Assembly (NCBI GenBank): GCA_029935325.1
Contig: JAOZKO010000082.1
Location: 1 to 10,138 of the forward strand
Origin: Bacteroidales bacterium
Lineage (GTDB): Bacteria > Bacteroidota > Bacteroidia > Bacteroidales > UBA1556
DNA length: 10,138 nt
Direction of reading: 5' to 3'
The position numbers were made by a program, and so were the translations under genes. Below are positions 1-4,504 of the stretch, in pieces (position 1 is the first letter of the stretch; each line of letters begins with the position of its first letter). The notes beneath the pieces are model-generated. The model did not search any database. It was given only the letters and a program-made list of their open reading frames with translations, and was not told the origin of the DNA.

Positions 1-848
1 AGGATGAGCTTACACCTGATGTGGCATTAAAAGATATTACCATACTGCAAAATGAGTTGGCTAAAAAAGACATAGAGGCTTTAGAAACTACCTTTAGAAA
101 AAACGGCAAAGATGCTACTGAACTTCCAATTAAGAAAGACGAAGTTTTAAGTCAGTTTATAAGTTATTTAGTAGGTATTATGATGGGGCGTTATCGTTTT
201 GATAAACCAGGTTTAAATATTGCACACCCCAATCCATCAGAGGCTGAATTAAGTAGTTATGAGCTATATGGTTCAGATATAGAGATAGATAATGATGCTA
301 TATTACCCATTATGGGCGAGAACTCTGCTTTTCCTGATGAGGTGCTTTTAAGAGTTAAAGATTTAATGCTTGCAATATGGGGAGAGAATGCACTTACCGA
401 AAATATCAACTTCCTACACGAAGAATTGGGTATGGATTTGCACAAATGGTTAAACGATAAGTTTTGGGGCTATCATACCAAAATGTACAAAAAGAAACCT
501 ATTTATTGGTTGTTTAGCTCCAACCCAAAGAAGCCGCAAAATGCAGCTTTCAAAGTATTGGTATATATGCACCGTATGGATAAATATACCGTGCAGAAGA
601 TACAGCGCAATTATCTGCATCCACATCAGGAGTATATTAAACGAGAGATAGAAAGGCTGCAAGAGAATGAAGCAAACCTCAATAGAGATGAGCTAAAGCA
701 ATTAGAAAAACTACATAATTGGGAGCTAGAATGCAGAGATTATAATGAAGTACTAAAAGAACTCGCCAACCAACAAATAGAATTTGATTTGGATGATGGC
801 GTAAGTGTTAATTATGCTAAGTTTGAAGGGGCTTTGGCTAAGATATAA
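1..848 (+). CDS. pglX: BREX-1 adenine-specific DNA methyltransferase PglX, C-terminal part (5' truncated)
   Basis: This is the last 282 or so codons of PglX, the BREX type 1 N6-adenine methyltransferase that marks host DNA at a non-palindromic site. The reading frame is open to the left edge (first whole codon at base 3), so the GTG at 21 is not the start; the SAM-binding and NPPY motifs are outside the window. Visible family hallmarks are the segment with SYLVGIMMGRYRFDKPGL (about 162-215) and, above all, KKPIYWLFSS (about 492-521) followed by a KVLVYMHRMD...T...RNYL stretch, the signature of the PglX C-terminal region. A charged helical segment rich in Glu and Lys follows (about 630-760). 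The next gene starts 12 nt after the stop, so the accessory genes downstream are probably co-transcribed with it. Identification is by recalled family motifs and by pglZ and brxL downstream. Confidence 0.95.
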   Translation, partial: DELTPDVALKDITILQNELAKKDIEALETTFRKNGKDATELPIKKDEVLSQFISYLVGIMMGRYRFDKPGLNIAHPNPSEAELSSYELYGSDIEIDNDAILPIMGENSAFPDEVLLRVKDLMLAIWGENALTENINFLHEELGMDLHKWLNDKFWGYHTKMYKKKPIYWLFSSNPKKPQNAAFKVLVYMHRMDKYTVQKIQRNYLHPHQEYIKREIERLQENEANLNRDELKQLEKLHNWELECRDYNEVLKELANQQIEFDLDDGVSVNYAKFEGALAKI

Positions 849-860
849 AGAGAGATTCTT

Positions 861-1883
861 ATGATGAATGATATTGCAACTGATAATGAAATGCACAATC
901 AAGTAATGAAGAAATTTGTTGACTTGCTTAATGAATATGGCTTTCTGCCACCAGCACGTTATGGTGCTATGGGAGCAATGTTTGATGCATCGTTTGGTAA
1001 TAATATTAGTATTCAGAATACAGATTATTTAGCTAATTCAAAACTGAACTATTTACATTTTACGTCTTTGGATAGTGCCGCTAAAATTATTAATGGAGGA
1101 GTCCTTAGATTGTATAATCTTCATAAGTCTTCTGATAAAAAGGAGTACTCTTATGCAATGAGTGTTTTTGAAGATTTGCAGCTATCTCTTAACTATTCCA
1201 CAGAAATTACTGAAAGAAGAAAGCAGAATCTATTCTACACTTCATTTACTCAAATGAGCTCCTTGGACTCTAAAAAGCATTGGGAAGAATATGCTGATAA
1301 TAGTAATGGTGTTGCTATTGAATTTGCAATTAACGATGACTATTTGAAATGGCATTCTATTTTTCTATCTACAATTAAATATGGTAGAAAAGATGAATTT
1401 AAACCAATGGTGGATGAATTAATAAAATTACATTCTAAATACAACCTCCAAAGAGCTTATTTTTATGTTTATGTTGATCCATTTATGGGGCTGCATAAAC
1501 AAATTGAGGAATATGAATGGGAGGATGAAGTTAGAATCCTAATTGATTTCAATAAATTGCCACGTCAAGATAAAAGAGAATTGGTATCTGATGATAAAGA
1601 ATTTGGAGAGAATGTGCAATACTTTGAGTTACCCTTATGGAGTGAAGAAAATGAAATGACATTGAAAGAAGTAGAGCTGCCTGGACCAGAGTTTTTAGAA
1701 AAAGTTTTCAATGGAAAAGATACGAGTGATATTCCAAATAGGCGGTTTCCATTACCTCAATTGGTGATTAAGAAGCTTCATTATATGAATAGTGAGAATA
1801 CGGGAAAAATGAAAGAGCTTCAAGCTAAGATAAAGGAGGGTTTGGGGTATGATGTTGAGCTTGTTTTGCATAGATTAAATTAA
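861..1883 (+). CDS. DUF2971-family protein, function unknown
   Basis: This 340-aa soluble protein has the layout of DUF2971. It shows an opening YLHFTSLDSAAKII (residues 64-77, with H66), then FYTSFTQ (125-131), then HWEEYADNSNGVAIEF (140-155), and an EYEWEDEVRILI segment (217-228), equivalent to the 'W..E.EYR' block of the family. It is longer than usual for DUF2971 (typically about 230-280 aa), with about 60 extra N-terminal residues and an extended C-terminus. No catalytic activity is established for the family. The H-x-T opening followed by a helix is loosely reminiscent of DarT-like ADP-ribosyltransferase folds, but that is my inference and weak. Two adjacent ATGs (861, 864) are possible starts; 861 is used, 12 nt after pglX. 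The membrane-protein gene follows after 5 nt, so the two probably act as a unit. Its place between pglX and pglZ suggests an accessory defence role. Confidence 0.83.
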   Translation: MMNDIATDNEMHNQVMKKFVDLLNEYGFLPPARYGAMGAMFDASFGNNISIQNTDYLANSKLNYLHFTSLDSAAKIINGGVLRLYNLHKSSDKKEYSYAMSVFEDLQLSLNYSTEITERRKQNLFYTSFTQMSSLDSKKHWEEYADNSNGVAIEFAINDDYLKWHSIFLSTIKYGRKDEFKPMVDELIKLHSKYNLQRAYFYVYVDPFMGLHKQIEEYEWEDEVRILIDFNKLPRQDKRELVSDDKEFGENVQYFELPLWSEENEMTLKEVELPGPEFLEKVFNGKDTSDIPNRRFPLPQLVIKKLHYMNSENTGKMKELQAKIKEGLGYDVELVLHRLN

Positions 1884-1888
1884 TAATT

Positions 1889-2401
1889 ATGTCAGTAAAT
1901 GATGATTATAGAATAAGATATGAAGAGTTAAAATCTGAAAGTGAGAGAGAAATTGATAAATATATTCGTTATTTATCAGGTGGTGCATTAGTTTTATCTC
2001 TTACTTTTATTGGGGAACTTGTTCCGTCTGGTGATGTTAAATTTCTTTGGGTCATTTATGGAGGATGGATATCATTGGTTCTGGCTTTGATACTTAATTT
2101 TATCTCATATTTTATCACAATCAACAATACAGAAAAAACGATTGACGATATTGATAATGATGATAAAGAGTGGATAAAGAAAGCTAAGAAGAGGAATAAA
2201 CCCATTAAATGGTTTAATGGATTCTCTTCATTTTTTAGTGTATTAGGAATTATAGGAATAGGATTATTTGTAACCTTAAATATTAATAATTATGTCAAAA
2301 AAAATAGCGAGCCCAAAACCCAAGGTGTCAAGACCAGGGCAGGGCAAGAGTCAAACTCTTCCGACACCACGTTTACCTATAAACAAACCAAAAACAAATA
2401 A
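1889..2401 (+). CDS. Small membrane protein with three predicted transmembrane helices
   Basis: I do not recognise this 170-aa protein. It starts with a charged, probably helical cytoplasmic segment (residues 1-25), followed by hydrophobic stretches at about 29-46, 52-77 and 111-131. A polar loop rich in Asp and Lys (80-107) separates the second and third. There is no signal peptide. The last 35 or so residues are polar and low in complexity, and they are encoded over another reading frame that contains a convincing micro-protein gene (2292-2405), so this tail may be a by-product of overprinting. The ATG lies 5 nt after the DUF2971 gene. A membrane partner beside a soluble protein in a defence locus fits an effector that disturbs the membrane, as in SLATT-type or other 2TM/3TM effectors, but no family motif proves this. 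A single-base loss in the A8 run at 2296-2303 would fuse this frame to the first micro-protein. Confidence 0.78.
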   Translation: MSVNDDYRIRYEELKSESEREIDKYIRYLSGGALVLSLTFIGELVPSGDVKFLWVIYGGWISLVLALILNFISYFITINNTEKTIDDIDNDDKEWIKKAKKRNKPIKWFNGFSSFFSVLGIIGIGLFVTLNINNYVKKNSEPKTQGVKTRAGQESNSSDTTFTYKQTKNK

Positions 2402-2405
2402 ATAG
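2292..2405 (+). CDS. Micro-protein 1 of a tandem trio (TLPTP motif, 37 aa)
   Basis: This short gene begins MSKKIASPKPK, carries QTLPTPR at residues 21-27 and ends in a Pro/Lys-rich tail. It has no acidic residue at all. It lies almost entirely inside the 3' end of the membrane-protein gene in a different frame and stops 4 nt beyond it; the next micro-gene starts 5 nt after its stop. It is called because the two genes behind it have the same opening (M-A/S-K-K) and the same pentapeptide at the same distance from the start, with different synonymous codons. The start context (aattATG) resembles those of brxL (aattATG) and micro-protein 3 (attATG). Function is unknown. The alternative is that it is a C-terminal extension of the membrane protein reached by slippage on A8. 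Confidence 0.6.
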   Translation: MSKKIASPKPKVSRPGQGKSQTLPTPRLPINKPKTNK

Positions 2406-2410
2406 AAACT

Positions 2411-2539
2411 ATGGCAAAGAAATTATATAAAAACCCGTCGCCAGGCATTTCAGTTCCAACTACTGAAAAAAATGGCAAAACATTACCTACTCCAAGGACG
2501 GAAGAAAAACCAATCATAGAAGAAGGTAAAAAGAAGTAA
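2411..2539 (+). CDS. Micro-protein 2 of a tandem trio (TLPTP motif, 42 aa)
   Basis: This 42-aa product opens MAKKLYKNPSPG, carries KTLPTPR at residues 23-29 and ends with EEGKKK. It is lysine- and proline-rich with no hydrophobic segment, so it is neither a membrane peptide nor a secreted precursor with a signal. It sits between two relatives, 5 nt after the first and 4 nt before the third, which is typical of translationally coupled genes. The pentapeptide is encoded aca-tta-cct-act-cca, against act-ctt-ccg-aca-cca in the first copy and act-ttg-cca-act-cct in the third. Conservation is therefore at the protein level. Role unknown; a short linear motif recognised by one of the neighbouring proteins is a reasonable guess. 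Confidence 0.65.
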   Translation: MAKKLYKNPSPGISVPTTEKNGKTLPTPRTEEKPIIEEGKKK

Positions 2540-2543
2540 TATT

Positions 2544-2651
2544 ATGGCTAAAAAGAAAACGCTTATTAAGGAAGTAGTCCAAGTTACACAGGAAAAGTTA
2601 AGTAAAACTTTGCCAACTCCTAAGGATAAGAAGAAAAAAGAGAAGAATTAG
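2544..2651 (+). CDS. Micro-protein 3 of a tandem trio (TLPTP motif, 35 aa)
   Basis: This 35-aa product opens MAKKKTLIKEVVQV, carries KTLPTPK at residues 21-27 and ends in a run of lysines (KDKKKKEKN). The middle (residues 7-19) is more amphipathic than in the other two copies. It starts 4 nt after micro-protein 2 and is the last gene before the hipB control region. Near its end the code runs through A6 (2634-2639). A one-base insertion there would extend the product by about 25 residues into the open frame that ends at 2716, so the true product could be longer, or this could be a shortened copy. Function unknown. Confidence 0.6.
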   Translation: MAKKKTLIKEVVQVTQEKLSKTLPTPKDKKKKEKN

Positions 2652-2716
2652 CAGTAGATATTATAGGTAAATCGGCAAATAATATAGAAGATAGTATAAG
2701 AGTTCTTATAAAATAA
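2630..2716 (+). pseudogene. Possible protein-coding remnant without a start codon
   Basis: An open frame runs from a stop at 2627-2629 to a stop at 2714-2716 and would encode a segment containing ELAVDIIGKSANNIEDSIRV. It has no ATG, GTG or TTG start, but its composition looks more protein-like than the noncoding surroundings, with alternating hydrophobic and charged residues. It lies one frame behind micro-protein 3, and the two frames meet at an A6 run. It could be the lost C-terminus of that gene, a frameshifted product, or chance: about 28 open codons is not rare in AT-rich DNA. I keep it only as a weak candidate. Confidence 0.2.
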
Positions 2717-2739
2717 ATTGCAAAACAACGTATGATACA

Positions 2740-2749
2740 TCATGCGTTA
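2740..2749 (+). promoter_or_regulatory. Isolated operator half-site (TCATGCGTTA)
   Basis: This decamer differs at one base from the right arm of the perfect inverted repeat downstream (TCATGCATTA, 2781-2790). It faces the inverted half-site at 2767-2776, giving an outer imperfect inverted repeat with a 17-nt centre. It may be an auxiliary site for cooperative binding by the HipB-like repressor. Confidence 0.45.
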
Positions 2750-2766
2750 AGTGTAATAATACTTGT

Positions 2767-2790
2767 TAATGCATGAGATATCATGCATTA
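2767..2790. promoter_or_regulatory. Probable HipB operator O1: perfect 10-bp inverted repeat
   Basis: TAATGCATGA and TCATGCATTA form a perfect 10-bp inverted repeat around the 4-nt centre GATA. It lies about 25-50 bp upstream of the hipB -7 element. Dyads of this size are typical operators for XRE-family dimers such as HipB, which represses its own operon in the well-studied Escherichia coli system. Assigning it to this HipB is inference from position. There is no T-run after it, so it does not look like a terminator. Confidence 0.6.
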
Positions 2791-2800
2791 TGTTGCATGA
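2781..2800. promoter_or_regulatory. Probable HipB operator O2: TCATGCA-N6-TGCATGA
   Basis: The right arm of O1 is reused as the left arm of a second perfect dyad, TCATGCA, six bases, TGCATGA. The right half-site overlaps the putative -33 element (TTG at 2793-2795), so a bound repressor would block RNA polymerase directly. Shared arms suggest that two dimers compete for, or stack on, overlapping sites. Confidence 0.55.
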
Positions 2801-2822
2801 GTTATATATTTAACTACATTTG
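2793..2822 (+). promoter_or_regulatory. Bacteroidetes-type promoter for hipBA (and possibly pglZ-brxL)
   Basis: TTG at 2793-2795 and TACATTTG at 2815-2822 are 19 nt apart. This matches the -33 and -7 (TAnnTTTG) elements of the major Bacteroidetes sigma factor. Transcription would begin near 2828, about 18 nt before the hipB ATG. It is the only good match seen in an intergenic part of the window. Confidence 0.7.
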
Positions 2823-2845
2823 TAGCAAGCTTAAAAAATAGTATT

Positions 2846-3199
2846 ATGAATGAAGATAATTATATAGATTGGGCTACAATGAGTGATAGTGCTTTAAGTA
2901 CATCTATTGGAGCATTTATTAAGCATCATCGTTTAAATCAGAATAAAACACAGACTGAAGTTTCGGAGGCAGCTAATATTAGTCGTTCAACGATGAGTCT
3001 AATAGAACGAGGTGAAAAAATAATGTTGAGTAGTCTTATTCGAGTTTTAAGGGTTTTAGATTTACTTTATATCATGGATGTGTTTAAGGTTGATTCTGAA
3101 ATTAGTCCCATAGAATATGCGAAACTGCAAAATAAGAATAAAAAGCAGCGTGCAAGATCAAAGAAAATAGAGCGTAAAAAAGATAATTTAGGATGGTAG
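2846..3199 (+). CDS. hipB: HipB-like antitoxin / transcriptional repressor (XRE family)
   Basis: This 117-aa protein carries a Cro/C1-type helix-turn-helix at about residues 20-77, including QTEVSEAANISRSTMSLIERGE (36-57) with the typical turn and the SLIERGE third helix. The C-terminal tail (SPIEYAKLQNKNKKQRARSKK...) is basic and probably disordered, as is common in Bacteroidetes HipB homologues. In known HipBA systems HipB binds and restrains the HipA kinase and represses the operon. The hipA start codon overlaps this gene's end by 7 nt, indicating translational coupling. The promoter and repeated TCATGCA/TGCATGA dyads directly upstream fit autoregulation. The N-terminal 19 residues are an acidic extension; ATG 2846 is preferred because it lies about 24 nt after the -7 element. 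Confidence 0.93.
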   Translation: MNEDNYIDWATMSDSALSTSIGAFIKHHRLNQNKTQTEVSEAANISRSTMSLIERGEKIMLSSLIRVLRVLDLLYIMDVFKVDSEISPIEYAKLQNKNKKQRARSKKIERKKDNLGW

Positions 3200-4494
3200 A
3201 TATAGCATATGTAAAAATATGGGGTGAAGATGTAGGTGTTATTCACTGGAACGAAAACACCCAGCTAGCAAGTTTTCAGTATCATGATAAGTTTCTTAGC
3301 AAAGCCTGGGACTTATCACCTATTAAAATGCCCATTAAAAATGGGGATAGGGTTTATCGATTTCCTGAATTACGTACGAGTAGAGATGGACAGAATACAT
3401 TTAAAGGTTTACCAGGCTTATTGTCTGATGCGCTTCCTGATAAGTACGGAAATCAGTTGATAAATGCATGGCTGGTTCAAAATGGCCGTCCAGAAGACGG
3501 TATGAACCCTGTGGAACAATTGTGCTTTATTGGAAAAAGGGGGATGGGTGCATTAGAATTTTCACCTGCAAAATTTAATACTGAAGAAGATGCTTTTTCT
3601 ATTGAGATTGACAGTTTGGTAAATGCAGCTCAAAATATGCTTTCAGAAAGACAGTCTTTTAAGACAAACCTTAATAATAATGAAGAAAAAGCATTACAAG
3701 AAATAGTAACTATTGGTACATCGGCAGGAGGAGCACGTCCAAAAGCCGTAATTGCATATAATGAAAATACAAAGGAAGTAAAATCAGGTCAAAGTGATGC
3801 TCCTGATGGTTTTGAACATTGGTTGCTAAAATTGGATGGTGTAAGTGATGCGCAATTGGGTGATTCAGAAGGCTGGGGACGTGTAGAGTATGCCTATTAC
3901 CTTATGGCTAAAGAAAGTGGTATAGAAATGATGGAAAGCCGTTTATTAGAGGAAAATGGCCGAGCTCATTTTATGACAAAGCGTTTTGACAGGGAAGGAA
4001 ATAAAACCAAGCATCATATTCAGACTTTATGCGGTATTCAGCACTACGATTATAATAATATGTTTGCTTATAGCTACGAACAATTGTTTCAAACTATGCG
4101 TTTACTACGATTAACTTATCCAGAAGCAGAGCAGATGTTTAGAAGAATGGTGTTTAATGTTTTGGCAACAAATTGTGACGATCATACTAAGAATTTCTCC
4201 TTCCGATTGAAACAGGGGCAAAAATGGGAACTGTCACCCGCATATGATGTATGTTATTCTTTTGACTCCAATAATACGTGGGTGAACCAGCAAACTTTAA
4301 GCGTTAATGGAAAGCGTAAAAATATAACGAAGGATGATTTAATGGTTTTAGCAAAAACAAATAGTATTAAAAAAGGGGAACAGATTATTGATCTAATTAA
4401 TAATGTGGTTAAAAATTGGGATGCCTTCGCTTCGGAAAACAAGGTAAATGAAAAGTTAAGAAAAACAATTGATAATAACCTTCACACAATATAG
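3193..4494 (+). CDS. hipA: HipA-family serine/threonine kinase toxin
   Basis: This 433-aa protein has the full length of classical HipA kinases. The N-terminal subdomain (about 1-125) includes the block around TFKGLPGLLSDALPDKYGN (69-87). The Gly-rich ATP loop TIGTSAGGARPKAV (173-186) occupies the place of the Ser150 autophosphorylation loop of Escherichia coli HipA. WLLKLD (210-215), TKRFDRE (262-268), the catalytic loop NCDDHTKNFS (327-336; probable catalytic D330 and metal-binding N334) and LSPAYDVCYS (347-356; D352, metal binding) follow. All key kinase residues appear intact, so an active enzyme is expected. E. coli HipA phosphorylates glutamyl-tRNA synthetase and causes growth arrest; the target here is unknown. 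The ATG overlaps the hipB stop. pglZ begins 10 nt downstream, so the toxin pair is embedded in the BREX operon, either as an accessory abortive-infection arm or as a stabilising addiction module. Confidence 0.95.
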   Translation: MVDIAYVKIWGEDVGVIHWNENTQLASFQYHDKFLSKAWDLSPIKMPIKNGDRVYRFPELRTSRDGQNTFKGLPGLLSDALPDKYGNQLINAWLVQNGRPEDGMNPVEQLCFIGKRGMGALEFSPAKFNTEEDAFSIEIDSLVNAAQNMLSERQSFKTNLNNNEEKALQEIVTIGTSAGGARPKAVIAYNENTKEVKSGQSDAPDGFEHWLLKLDGVSDAQLGDSEGWGRVEYAYYLMAKESGIEMMESRLLEENGRAHFMTKRFDREGNKTKHHIQTLCGIQHYDYNNMFAYSYEQLFQTMRLLRLTYPEAEQMFRRMVFNVLATNCDDHTKNFSFRLKQGQKWELSPAYDVCYSFDSNNTWVNQQTLSVNGKRKNITKDDLMVLAKTNSIKKGEQIIDLINNVVKNWDAFASENKVNEKLRKTIDNNLHTI

Positions 4495-4504
4495 ATTATA
4501 AAAT

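Noticed and set aside
21..23. GTG at 21 as the start of the first gene
   Set aside because: The frame is open to the left edge and the protein matches only the C-terminal part of PglX, so this is an internal codon of a truncated gene.
1889..2401. Naming the membrane protein a SLATT or SMODS-associated 2TM effector
   Set aside because: The size and helix pattern are compatible, but no diagnostic motif is visible and no nucleotide-cyclase gene is nearby.
2740..2776. Inverted repeat as a rho-independent terminator for the pglX transcript
   Set aside because: The stem is imperfect and AT-rich and no T-run follows. The repeat is better explained as operator half-sites.
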